Shown here piece after piece: positions 50,258 through 58,289 of a DNA stretch of 64,000 nucleotides. Position 1 is the first letter of the stretch; the number at the start of each line of letters is the position of its first letter. Source of the stretch: Limisphaerales bacterium (GTDB lineage Bacteria; Verrucomicrobiota; Verrucomicrobiia; Limisphaerales; SXTU01); the NCBI GenBank assembly GCA_009773355.1, contig WRPG01000024.1, forward strand, positions 1 to 64,000, written 5' to 3'. Under the pieces are notes generated by a model. That model was given only the letters and a program-made list of their open reading frames with translations. It did not search any database and was not told where the DNA came from. The position numbers and the translations under genes are program-made.

Positions 50258-51949
50258 ATGATTGGCACGTTACGCAGACATTCGCAGTGGCTTTGGGGCA
50301 TCATCATCACGGTGGTGATCGTCACCTTCGTCATCTTCTTCAGCCCCAACGTCGGCAACAACCAGAGCCGGGGCGAGGCGGACTACGGCACCATCTACGG
50401 CCAGCCCATCAAGCGTGACGAGCTGGCGCAGGCCTACACCGACGCCCGGCTGGGCTACTTCCTCAGCACCGGCCAATGGCCGGATCGCGACGAACGCGCG
50501 CGGATGTTCGGCTTCAACCTCGACGCCGAGGCCCGCCAGCGGCTGCTGATCAATCATCAGGTCAGGCAGCACGGCATTGATGCCGGAGAGACGGCGGTGA
50601 AGGAGGAGATCAAGAACATCTTCACCGACCCGCAGACCGGCGGGTTCAGCCTCCAGCGCTACGACGGGATGCTCAAGCAGCACTTCGCCTCCGCCGGTGT
50701 TTCCGAGGCGGCCTTCGAGCGCTTCCTGAAACACGAGCTGGGACGCCAGCAGCTTGCCCGCATGTTTGGCCTCTCCGGCAAGCTCATCACCGCCAAGGCC
50801 GCCGACGCCTTCTTCCGCCGCGAAAACGAGCAGGCGCTCACCGAGTTCGTCTTCCTCGCCAGCTCGAACAACCTCGCCAAGGTGAAGCTCGACGACGCCA
50901 CCCTGCGCACCTGGCACACGAACAACCTCGGCACCTACCGCATCTCCGAGCGCGTCGCCGTCCACTACGTCTATTTCCCCTACACGAACCACAACGCCGA
51001 GGCGGACAAGGAGCTGGCCGCGAACACCAACCTCGTCGCCTTCATGGAGGCGTATTACAAGACCAACGTCTTCCGCTACCGCGACACCAACGGCACGGCC
51101 CTGCCCTTCTCGCAGGCGCAGGCGCAGATCCGCACCGAGTTCCGCGACGAGGCCGCCGCGCGCATCGGCTATCAAAAGGCGGCGGAGTTCGCCAACGAGC
51201 TGTTCAAGCAGGCGAACAAGGCCGACAGCCTGCTCGCGCTCGCCGCCAAGAAGGGGCTGGCGGTGAAGGTGACGGAGCCGTTCACCGAGTTCGAGGGGCC
51301 GAAGCTCACGAACGCCCCGCCCAACTTTGGCCGCACCGCCTTCCAGCTCTCGACGGACGAGGCGCTCGGCCAGATGCTGCCGGGCAGCGACGGCGTGTAT
51401 TTCATCGCGTTCAAGAACCGCCTCAAGCCGGAGGATCCGCCCTTCGCCAAGGTCAAGGACAGGGTCGCCGAGGACTACAAGCGCTCGCAGGCCATCGAGC
51501 TGACGCTCACCGAAGGCACCAAGCTCGTGGCGGCGGCCAACGCCGCGCTCGCCAAGGGCAAGTCCTTCAAGGACGCCGCCAAGGAGCTTGGCCACGTCGC
51601 GCTCGAAGTGCCGCCCTTCAGCCGCAACGCGCGCGAGATTGAAATCGCCGCCAGCCGGGGCCTGGGCGTGGAGGAGTTCCGCGACCAGTCGTTCGCCCTC
51701 GCCGCCGGCAAGGTCAGCAGCTTCCGGCAGGTCAGTGGCGGCGGCTTCGTGGTTTATGTGAAGGGCTTCCAACCCGTGGCCGAGGAGCAGGTGAAGGCCA
51801 AGCTGCCCGAGTTCACCGAGTCCCTCCGCGACAACCGCGCCAACTACGCCTTCCGCGAGTGGCTGGGCCGCGAGGTCGAACGCTCCGGCGTGATGGCCGC
51901 GCTGCAGCCGCAGACCAAAAAAGGCGCGGCCAAGGGCATCGGCGAATAG
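50258..51949 (+). CDS. Membrane-anchored PpiD/SurA-like periplasmic chaperone
   Basis: 563 residues. A single N-terminal transmembrane helix (WGIIITVVIVTFVIFF, about 13-28) precedes a SurA-N-like chaperone region (YGTIYGQPIKRDELAQAY to LLINHQVRQHGIDAGETAV, ESVxxxD-like segments). A C-terminal region is rotamase-like (FQLSTDEALGQMLPGSDGVY). The domain order matches PpiD, which helps exported proteins fold at the inner membrane. The parvulin catalytic residues are not clear, so isomerase activity is uncertain. The stop is 2 bp from the pseudouridine synthase start, suggesting one transcript. Confidence 0.8.
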   Translation: MIGTLRRHSQWLWGIIITVVIVTFVIFFSPNVGNNQSRGEADYGTIYGQPIKRDELAQAYTDARLGYFLSTGQWPDRDERARMFGFNLDAEARQRLLINHQVRQHGIDAGETAVKEEIKNIFTDPQTGGFSLQRYDGMLKQHFASAGVSEAAFERFLKHELGRQQLARMFGLSGKLITAKAADAFFRRENEQALTEFVFLASSNNLAKVKLDDATLRTWHTNNLGTYRISERVAVHYVYFPYTNHNAEADKELAANTNLVAFMEAYYKTNVFRYRDTNGTALPFSQAQAQIRTEFRDEAAARIGYQKAAEFANELFKQANKADSLLALAAKKGLAVKVTEPFTEFEGPKLTNAPPNFGRTAFQLSTDEALGQMLPGSDGVYFIAFKNRLKPEDPPFAKVKDRVAEDYKRSQAIELTLTEGTKLVAAANAALAKGKSFKDAAKELGHVALEVPPFSRNAREIEIAASRGLGVEEFRDQSFALAAGKVSSFRQVSGGGFVVYVKGFQPVAEEQVKAKLPEFTESLRDNRANYAFREWLGREVERSGVMAALQPQTKKGAAKGIGE

Positions 51950-51951
51950 CC

Positions 51952-52758
51952 ATGCCCCTTGGCGCAGTCATCAAGCTCTCCTGTCCCGCCACGCAGGAGT
52001 TTTGGGAAGTCCCCGTCGTCCACGAGGACGAGCAACTGCTGGCCGTGGCCAAGCCCGCGCGCCTGCTTTCCTCCCCCGACCGCTACGATCCGCAACGCCC
52101 CAACCTCATGCGCCTGCTGCACGATGGGATCGCGCAAGGGGCGACGTGGGCGAAGCAGCGCAACCTGACCTATCTCGCCAACGCGCACCGGCTCGACTTC
52201 GAGACCAGCGGCGTGATGCTGCTGGCCAAGACGAAGCCCGCGCTCGTCGCGCTCGCCAACGAGTTTGGATCGAACAAGCCGCTGAAGACCTACGTGGCCC
52301 TCACGCGCGGGATGCCCGCGCAGCCGGAGTTCACCGTGGATGCGCCCATCGGTCCGCAGACACGACAGCTCGGCTTGATGCGGATTGACACGCAGGGCGG
52401 CAAGAAGTCCATCACGGAGTTTAAGGTGATCGAGCAGTTGCGGGGTTTCACGCTGCTGCACTGCCATCCGCTCACGGGCCGCACGCACCAGATTCGCGTC
52501 CACCTCCGCTCGGTCGGCCTGCACATTGTTGGCGACGTGGACTACGCCGGCAGCCCGCTCTACCTCTCGCAGATCAAGTCGAGCTACCGGCCCAAATTCA
52601 AGGAGCCGGAGCGCCCGCTCATGGGCCGCGTGGCCCTGCACGCCGAGCGCCTTGAGATCAAACATCCGGCGACCGGCGAACCCATCGTCATCACCGCCGA
52701 GTGGCCGAAGGACCTGCGCGTGACCGTGAAGTATCTCCGCATGTTCAGCGGGCTGTAG
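51952..52758 (+). CDS. RluA-family pseudouridine synthase
   Basis: 268 residues with the catalytic motif AHRLDFETSGVMLLAK (Asp of HRLDxxTSG) and HPLTGRTHQIRVHLRSVG. It converts uridine to pseudouridine in rRNA or tRNA. It is 2 bp downstream of the PpiD-like gene. The target position cannot be assigned from the sequence. No S4 domain is seen at the N-terminus. Confidence 0.9.
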   Translation: MPLGAVIKLSCPATQEFWEVPVVHEDEQLLAVAKPARLLSSPDRYDPQRPNLMRLLHDGIAQGATWAKQRNLTYLANAHRLDFETSGVMLLAKTKPALVALANEFGSNKPLKTYVALTRGMPAQPEFTVDAPIGPQTRQLGLMRIDTQGGKKSITEFKVIEQLRGFTLLHCHPLTGRTHQIRVHLRSVGLHIVGDVDYAGSPLYLSQIKSSYRPKFKEPERPLMGRVALHAERLEIKHPATGEPIVITAEWPKDLRVTVKYLRMFSGL

Positions 52759-52759
52759 T

Positions 52760-52844
52760 CCGGTTCAAAGTTCAAGGTTTCAAGTTCAAAGTTGGGTTGC
52801 ATGCGCCCGTGACTTTGAACTTGAAACTTTGAACTTTGAACCGG
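52760..52844. repeat. GTTCAAA heptamer hairpin between RluA and YebC genes
   Basis: The arms CCGGTTCAAAGTTCAAGG.. and ..CTTTGAACTTTGAACCGG pair over about 33 bp with a 16-nt loop. It is the same family as the in-gene inserts at 1596 and 2313. Confidence 0.92.
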
Positions 52845-52870
52845 CTCCCAGCCCTCGGTATTCTCCGCGC

Positions 52871-53602
52871 ATGGGCCGCCAGTGGTTACACGCCAAACGC
52901 CTCGTCAACAACCTGAAGAAGGGCAAGACGACCGGCAAACTCGTCCGCGAAATCATGGTCGCCGCCAAGCTCGGCGGGCCGGACCCCGCCGCCAACGCGC
53001 GGCTCTTCACCGCCTGCGAGAAGGCGCGCAAGGAAAGCGTCAACCGCGACGTCATCGAGCGCGCCATCAAGAAAGGCTCCGGCACTGGCGACGAGAAACT
53101 GGTCATGGACCACGTCGTCTTCGAGGGCTACACGCCGCACAAGGTGCCCGTCATCGTCGAGTGCATGACCGAAAATGTGAACCGCACCGCGCCCGAGATC
53201 CGCGTGCTGTTCAAGCAGGGCCAGCTTGGCACCACCGGCAGCAACAAGTTCCTCTTCGACCACGTCGGCCTCGTGGAAGCCCATCATCCGACCGCCGGCA
53301 CCGACATCGAGGCCGCCGCCATCGAGGCCGGCGCCAACGAGGTCGAGCCGCTCGCCACCGCGCAGAACGACGACATCCCCGAGGACGCGACCGGCGCGCG
53401 GTTCATCACCGACCGCACCGCCATCCACGCCGTCTCACAATGGTTATCCAAGAACGGCTGGACCGTCGTGACGAGCGAGATGGGCTACGTGCCGAAGAGC
53501 TTTCCTGAACTCACCGAGGCGCAGCGCGCCGAAGTCGGTGAATTCCTCCACGAGCTGGACGAGCACGACGACGTCTCCCGCGTCTGGGCCGCGCTCAAGT
53601 AG
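52871..53602 (+). CDS. YebC/PmpR-family protein
   Basis: 243 residues. The family core is present: REIMVAAKLGGPDPAANARL, ERAIKKGSGTGDEKLVMDHV, YTPHKVPVIVECMTENVNRT and GQLGTTGSNKFLFDHVG. YebC-like proteins act as transcriptional regulators or as translation factors that relieve ribosome stalling; which applies here is unknown. The N-terminus reads MGRQWLHAKR instead of MAGHSKWANI, a variant of the usual start. Confidence 0.92.
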   Translation: MGRQWLHAKRLVNNLKKGKTTGKLVREIMVAAKLGGPDPAANARLFTACEKARKESVNRDVIERAIKKGSGTGDEKLVMDHVVFEGYTPHKVPVIVECMTENVNRTAPEIRVLFKQGQLGTTGSNKFLFDHVGLVEAHHPTAGTDIEAAAIEAGANEVEPLATAQNDDIPEDATGARFITDRTAIHAVSQWLSKNGWTVVTSEMGYVPKSFPELTEAQRAEVGEFLHELDEHDDVSRVWAALK

Positions 53603-53665
53603 CGGTCCCCTTTTTTCCGGCCGGCGTTGAACCTTTCCTCGGGTTCCGCATTCCACTCTGCAACG

Positions 53666-54217
53666 ATGCCCGCCGTGGCCGAGCCGGATCAACCGCCCGT
53701 GTGCGCCGCCCGTCGCGGTGACCCCGACGCGTGGGACGCCCTCCTTCGGCGGCATCAGTTGCCGCTGTATGCCTACGTCGCCGAACTCGTCCGCCACGAA
53801 CAGACCGCGCTGGACATCGTGCAGGAGACGTTCATCGCCGCCGCGCGCCACCTCGCCAGCCTGCGCGACGACGCCAAGTTCAGCTCGTGGCTCTTCGGCA
53901 TCGCCCGGCAGAAGTGCGCCCAGCACTGGCGCAAGCCCCCGCGCGACCACGAGCCGGTCGAGGAACTCGCCGACGTGCTGTCCGACGACGCGGACGGTCC
54001 GCGCGACTGGCTCATCCGCCGCGAGCGCGAGGAGGAATTCTTCGCCCGCCTCGCCGAACTGCCCGAGCCGCAGCGCGAAGTCCTCCTGTTGCACTTCCTC
54101 GAAGACTTCTCCCTCGAAGAAATCGCCGACATCACCAGCGCGCCCGTCGGCACGGTCAAATCGCGGCTCCACTACGCGAAGCGGGCACTGCGACAACGGC
54201 TCGAAGAAAAATCCTAG
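53666..54217 (+). CDS. ECF-type RNA polymerase sigma factor
   Basis: 183 residues with sigma region 2 (LYAYVAELVRHEQTALDIVQ then ETFIAAARHL; FSSWLFGIARQKCAQHWRK) and region 4 (LPEPQREVLLLHFLEDFSLE, VGTVKSRLHYAKRALRQRL). It redirects RNA polymerase to a stress or surface regulon. The ATG at 53666 gives normal length. The next gene, a small membrane protein, is a candidate anti-sigma partner, although it lacks a ZAS zinc motif. Confidence 0.9.
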   Translation: MPAVAEPDQPPVCAARRGDPDAWDALLRRHQLPLYAYVAELVRHEQTALDIVQETFIAAARHLASLRDDAKFSSWLFGIARQKCAQHWRKPPRDHEPVEELADVLSDDADGPRDWLIRREREEEFFARLAELPEPQREVLLLHFLEDFSLEEIADITSAPVGTVKSRLHYAKRALRQRLEEKS

Positions 54218-54513
54218 CCGCGAAAGGGCGCAGAGAGCGCAAAGCATGAAACACCGAAACTTCCAACGCCCAACGCTCAACGCTCAACCTTCAACGGAGC
54301 GCGGGCGTCCCGCCCGCAGCGGCCACCCGGCAGGAAGCGCGTTTGGACTCGCTGCGCCATCTTCATATCGGGCTGCTGCGGCCCGGAGTGCCGCGCCCCG
54401 GTTCGGCCAAACTGCGCGAGGCTCGACGACTGCTTTTTTGAGCATTGAAAGTTGGAAGTTGAGCGTTGGACTTTTTCCCCTCAGCTCTGCGTCCTTTGCG
54501 CTCTTTCGCGGCT
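54215..54513. repeat. Composite palindrome of three nested repeat families
   Basis: The outermost arms are AGCCGCGAAAGGGCGCAGAG.. and ..TGCGCTCTTTCGCGGCTA. Inside them are CAACGCC/CAACGCT heptamers and their inverse (TTGGAAGTTGAGCGTTGGA). Innermost is a GGAGCGCGGGC/GCCGCGCCCCGG palindrome of the 11569 family. It fills the whole gap between the sigma factor and the small membrane protein; no gene is seen in it. Confidence 0.88.
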
Positions 54514-54527
54514 AATCCCTCCCTCCC

Positions 54528-54941
54528 ATGAAAACCCCGCGTGAACTCCTGCTGAAACGCCACGAAGCCGCGCTGCCCAAACTCGACGCCCTCCGCGCCG
54601 CCGCGCTCCCCGCCCGCTCTCAACTCTCAACTTTCAACTCTCAACCCGCCTCCCTCTGGGAGCGCCTCCTCGGTCCGAACCCGCTCGCATGGGCCGGGCT
54701 GGCGGCGGTGTGGCTGGTGCTCTTCGCGGTGAACCGCAGCGGTGGCGAGGCGGCAAGTTCCGTTTCCTTTGCCAGCCGCGCCAGCCAGCCGAGCGAAGCT
54801 GCAGTGGCCGAGATTGTCCGCGAACGCCGGCGCGAGATGGCGGAGCTGCTCAACCTCGACGAACCGAAGGCCGCCGTGCCCAGCCGCAGCGAGCTGCACC
54901 CCAAGCGCAGCCAGCGGCGGGAGGAGTTTGTCCATGTGTGA
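54528..54941 (+). CDS. Small membrane protein downstream of the sigma factor
   Basis: 137 residues: a basic cytoplasmic N-terminus (MKTPRELLLKRHEAALPKLD), a translated CTCAACT repeat (SQLSTFNSQ), one membrane helix (AWAGLAAVWLVLFAV, about 63-78) and a charged outer tail (VRERRREMAELLNLDEPKAA). The arrangement and position are consistent with an anti-sigma factor or accessory protein for the ECF sigma, but no known domain is visible. Confidence 0.65.
   Translation: MKTPRELLLKRHEAALPKLDALRAAALPARSQLSTFNSQPASLWERLLGPNPLAWAGLAAVWLVLFAVNRSGGEAASSVSFASRASQPSEAAVAEIVRERRREMAELLNLDEPKAAVPSRSELHPKRSQRREEFVHV
54616..54646. repeat. CTCAACT heptamer repeat in the small membrane protein
   Basis: Tandem CTCAACT/TTCAACT units, no inverted arm, read in frame as SQLSTFNSQ. 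Confidence 0.88.
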
Positions 54942-54955
54942 CACGCCCCGCTTGC

Positions 54956-55030
54956 GTAGCGCGACATTCCAATGTCGCGACCGTCACTCGTCCTTGGATC
55001 GCCGCGACTCGACATTGGAATGTCGAGCTA
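54956..55030. repeat. Pair of CGACATTC palindromes
   Basis: GCGACATTCCAATGTCGC (54961-54978) and CTCGACATTGGAATGTCGAG (55008-55027) are each perfect palindromes and are mutually related; GTAGC and GCTAC flank them. They lie between the small membrane protein and the next gene. Confidence 0.88.
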
Positions 55031-55079
55031 CCTTGCGCCGGCTGTCCGCGCCGTGATCGCGCCGTGAATTTCCGTCCCC

Positions 55080-56939
55080 ATGAAATCACTCTACTGGAAG
55101 ACCCGCTCGCTCCGCCGCACCGCATCCGGCGCACGCCGCGCCCACTGGCCCGGCGTCGTGCTCAACCTCGTGCTCGCCTTCGTCCTCGTCGCGCACGCGC
55201 TGGGTGCCCTTGTGCTCGCGGGGCTGGAAGGCAGCTTCGCCGAGGTGTTCGGCCTCGCGGACGCGCTGCTGCCCATCATCGTCACATGGGCATTGGCGCT
55301 GGCGGCGGTGGGCCTGGGCTACCAGCTCACGGTGCCGGGAGACCGCCTGCCGGGCGAGGCCGGCGAGCCGCCCGCGCAGCGGATCACGCGCTGGTTCCAC
55401 TGGGCCAACCTGCGCGCCGTGCTCTTCGGCGGGCTGGCGGCGGCGACGGTGCTGGCGGCGGCCCACACGCTCTCGGGCTGGCAGGGCCGACGCGCGTGGG
55501 AGGCGTATCGTGCGGAGGCGGAGAAGCGCGGCGTGGTGTTTGACTTGGAGAAGCTCATGCCGCCACCGGTGCCCGATGCGGAGAACTTCGCTGCCACACC
55601 GCTGCTGCGATCGTTTCAGAGTGGGAATCCAGAATTCACCGAGCGTCGCACCAAACTCGGTCCGCAAGCTCCCGAGTCGCCATTCCGCCCCGACGACCCA
55701 CACATGAAATCGTCGTGGCCGAACAGACAGAATTGGATTCGTGGGGAGCGTTGGAATTTCCCCGAATTGCAAGGCTACTACCGAAGCTCGACCAACTTCC
55801 CGGCTTGGCCGACTCCGCGCACGCCTAGCGAAGACGTGCTCAAAGCGCTCTCCCGTTTCGACTCGGAGCTGGCGGAACTGCACGGTGCCGCAGCAAGACC
55901 GCAGACGCGGTTCAACATCCAACTCAGTGAGGACGGCGTCTCCACGCTCATACCGCACTTGGCCGTGATGAAGTCACTCCAGTGGACGGTCACGCTGCGG
56001 AGTGTGGCACGGCTTGAAGCGGGACGGACGAACGACGCCTTTGCCGATGCCAAGCTGGCGTTCCGACTGTCGGACACGGTCCGAGGCGACGCCCTTCTTA
56101 TCGGCCACCTCGTGCGGCTCGCCACGCACAACCTCGCGCTCCGCACGTTGTGGGAAGGGCTGGCCGACCACCGCTGGACGGACACGCAGTTGGCCCACTG
56201 GCAGGCCGACCTGGCAAAACGCAACTTCGGCGCCGAACTGCGGCACGCGATGGCGGGCGAGCGGGCCTACAGCAACCGCGCAATGGAGTTCATCCGCCGT
56301 CGGCCGGAAATGCTGGGTGCGATGGGTGATTTGGGAAACGGAGAACCGCTCAAGAGTGCCAGTGGCTTCGGCAAGTTCATGTCGCGTCTGCCCCCGCCGG
56401 GCTGGATGTGCATGGAGCAAATCAACCTGAACCGTGCGTTTGAAGAATTCATCATCGGAGCGTTGCCTACGGGGAATGAACGGTTCGACCCGGCTTTGAT
56501 TCGGTCGAAGGATGCCGCGATGGAGGATTACTTCGCGCGCAATCGTCCGGGCATCAAGGGAACCCTTCGGCACTGCGTTATGTCGGTAATGTTTCTGCCC
56601 GCAGTGAGCAAAGCCTCTCACAAGGCGTGTCAGGCGCAGACTTTCACGCACCTCGCCGCTGCCGCCTGCGTGCTGGAGCGGCACCGGCTGGCGCGCGGGA
56701 GTTATCCCGAGACACTCGCCGCGCTCGCGCCGGAGTTCGGCCCGCTGCCGCCCGACCCGATGTCCGGCCAGCCCTTCCGCTACGAGCGCACGGCGGACGG
56801 CCGCTTCCGCCTCTGGTCCGTAGGCTGGAATGGCAAGGACGACGGCGGCACAGTGGCCCTGACCGGCACCCCGGCCAGCAAGAGCCGGAACATCAACTTC
56901 GAGCAGGGCGACTGGGTCTGGCCGGTCCCCGTTCAGTAG
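55080..56939 (+). CDS. Large membrane-associated protein of unknown function
   Basis: 619 residues. The first 150 hold three or four hydrophobic helices (VVLNLVLAFVLVAHALGALV; ALLPIIVTWALALAAVGLGY; LRAVLFGGLAAATVLAAAH). The rest is a large, mostly helical soluble region ending in an aspartate-rich turn (LAPEFGPLPPDPMSGQPFRY ... FRLWSVGWNGKDDGG). That ending is shared with many uncharacterised verrucomicrobial and planctomycete proteins. The middle part (about 55590-56640) is less GC-rich than the flanks. It may belong to the sigma-factor locus. No function is assigned. Confidence 0.7.
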   Translation: MKSLYWKTRSLRRTASGARRAHWPGVVLNLVLAFVLVAHALGALVLAGLEGSFAEVFGLADALLPIIVTWALALAAVGLGYQLTVPGDRLPGEAGEPPAQRITRWFHWANLRAVLFGGLAAATVLAAAHTLSGWQGRRAWEAYRAEAEKRGVVFDLEKLMPPPVPDAENFAATPLLRSFQSGNPEFTERRTKLGPQAPESPFRPDDPHMKSSWPNRQNWIRGERWNFPELQGYYRSSTNFPAWPTPRTPSEDVLKALSRFDSELAELHGAAARPQTRFNIQLSEDGVSTLIPHLAVMKSLQWTVTLRSVARLEAGRTNDAFADAKLAFRLSDTVRGDALLIGHLVRLATHNLALRTLWEGLADHRWTDTQLAHWQADLAKRNFGAELRHAMAGERAYSNRAMEFIRRRPEMLGAMGDLGNGEPLKSASGFGKFMSRLPPPGWMCMEQINLNRAFEEFIIGALPTGNERFDPALIRSKDAAMEDYFARNRPGIKGTLRHCVMSVMFLPAVSKASHKACQAQTFTHLAAAACVLERHRLARGSYPETLAALAPEFGPLPPDPMSGQPFRYERTADGRFRLWSVGWNGKDDGGTVALTGTPASKSRNINFEQGDWVWPVPVQ

Positions 56940-56956
56940 GTCAGCGCTTCCCCGGC

Positions 56957-57023
56957 GGAGCGCAGGTGTCCAACCTGCGTGCCTAGGCTGACCTACACCG
57001 CGCAGGTTGGACACCTGCGCTCC
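56957..57023. repeat. Perfect 23-bp inverted repeat whose arms are themselves hairpins
   Basis: Exact arms at 56957-56979 and 57001-57023 (GGAGCGCAGGTGTCCAACCT..). Each arm also folds on itself (GCAGGT/ACCTGC). It lies between the large membrane protein and the oxidoreductase. Confidence 0.92.
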
Positions 57024-57081
57024 GGCACGGCGTTTTCCACACTTGAATCACCGGCGTCGCTCGCGCTTCAATGCTTGCGAC

Positions 57082-58110
57082 ATGAAAGCCGTCCAGCTTC
57101 TCGCCCACGGCACGCCCGGCCAGTTCAGGTTCGGCGAAGTCGCTGACCCTGTCCCCGCCGCCGATGAAGTGGTCGTGCGCGTGCGCGCGTGCGGCGTGAA
57201 CCACCTGGACCTGTGGTTCGAGCAGGGGGATTTGCCCACGCCGGTCGCGCTGCCGCGCATCGGCGGCTGCGAGGTGGCCGGCGAAATCCTCGCGCTCGGC
57301 GCGGACGTGGACCAGTGGCGCATGGGCGACCGCGTGGCCGTGCAGTCCAATCTCTTTTGCGGCACCTGCGAGTTCTGCCTGCGCGGCGAGGATTCGATTT
57401 GCCTCAACGGCAAGCTGCTCGGCATCCAGTGCGACGGCGGATTTGCGGAGAAGGTCAAGGTGCCGGCCCGCTGCGTGGTGGCGCTGCCGGAGGCGGTGAG
57501 CTTCGAGACCTCGGCCGCGCTCACGCTGGCGGGCAGCACGGCGATGCACATGCTGACGGACCGCGCGGAAGTGCGCGCGGGCGACTGGGTGCTGGTCATC
57601 GGCGCGTCCAGCGGCGTCGGCTCGGCGGCGATCCAGATTGCGAAGCAGCTCGGCGGACGCGTCATCGCGACGGCTTCTTCGCCGGCCAAGCGCGAGCTGG
57701 CCACCAAGCTCGGGGCGGACTTCGCCGTGGATTCCTCGAAGGCCGACTGGCCGTCCGAGGTGCGGAAGATCACCGACAAGCGCGGCGTGGACCTGGTCGT
57801 TGAGCACGTCGGCGGCGTGGTGTTGCAGTCCGTCTTCCACTGCCTCGCGCGCGGTGGCACGGTGGTGACGTGCGGCGCGACGGGCGGCCGCGAGGTGCCG
57901 ATGCAGCTCTGGCCGTTCTTCGTGAAGCAGCACCGGCTCATCGGCAGCTACGGGCGCAACCGCGGCGACTTGAACGCGACGCTGGAATGGGCGGCGGACG
58001 GGCGCTTGAAGCCGGTCATCCATCAGGTCATCCCGCTGCCCGGCGTGAGCAACGCCTTCGAGCAGCTTCGCAGCCGCACGGTGCTGGGCAAGCTGGTGGT
58101 GAAGCCGTAG
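57082..58110 (+). CDS. Zinc-binding alcohol dehydrogenase / quinone oxidoreductase-like enzyme
   Basis: 342-residue MDR protein with ACGVNHLDLWFEQGDLP, GCEVAGEILALGADVDQW, a zinc-type cysteine cluster FCGTCEFCLRGEDSIC and the cofactor motif VLVIGASSGVGSAAIQIAKQ. The AxxGxG pattern and absence of a clear catalytic-zinc Cys/His pair suggest an NADPH-dependent quinone or enone reductase. The ATG at 57082 gives the canonical MKAVQLL start. The substrate is unknown. Confidence 0.85.
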   Translation: MKAVQLLAHGTPGQFRFGEVADPVPAADEVVVRVRACGVNHLDLWFEQGDLPTPVALPRIGGCEVAGEILALGADVDQWRMGDRVAVQSNLFCGTCEFCLRGEDSICLNGKLLGIQCDGGFAEKVKVPARCVVALPEAVSFETSAALTLAGSTAMHMLTDRAEVRAGDWVLVIGASSGVGSAAIQIAKQLGGRVIATASSPAKRELATKLGADFAVDSSKADWPSEVRKITDKRGVDLVVEHVGGVVLQSVFHCLARGGTVVTCGATGGREVPMQLWPFFVKQHRLIGSYGRNRGDLNATLEWAADGRLKPVIHQVIPLPGVSNAFEQLRSRTVLGKLVVKP

Positions 58111-58138
58111 TGCGGGTTCCTGTTCCCTCTCGATGAAC

Positions 58139-58216
58139 ATGGTAGGGCCGACCTGCTGGTCGGCCAGTGTGCGACGTGGTGGCAGGCCGCGGCCGCGCAG
58201 CAGCGCGGCCCTACCA
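58139..58216. repeat. GGTAGGGCCG palindrome upstream of argH
   Basis: Outer arms GGTAGGGCCG and CGGCCCTACC, with inner palindromes GACCTGCTGGTC and CCGCGGCCGCGCAGCAGCGCGG. It fills most of the gap before argH. Confidence 0.8.
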
Positions 58217-58289
58217 AGCGCCTGGAAGAAGGCACGGGGCTTTCCCGCGTGACTTTCCGCTGGTCGGCCAACAATCTCCGCTTCGTTTT

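Noticed and set aside
53591-53616. Rho-independent terminator after yebC
   Set aside because: Only a 4-5 bp stem overlapping the stop codon, with the T-run separated by several C residues.
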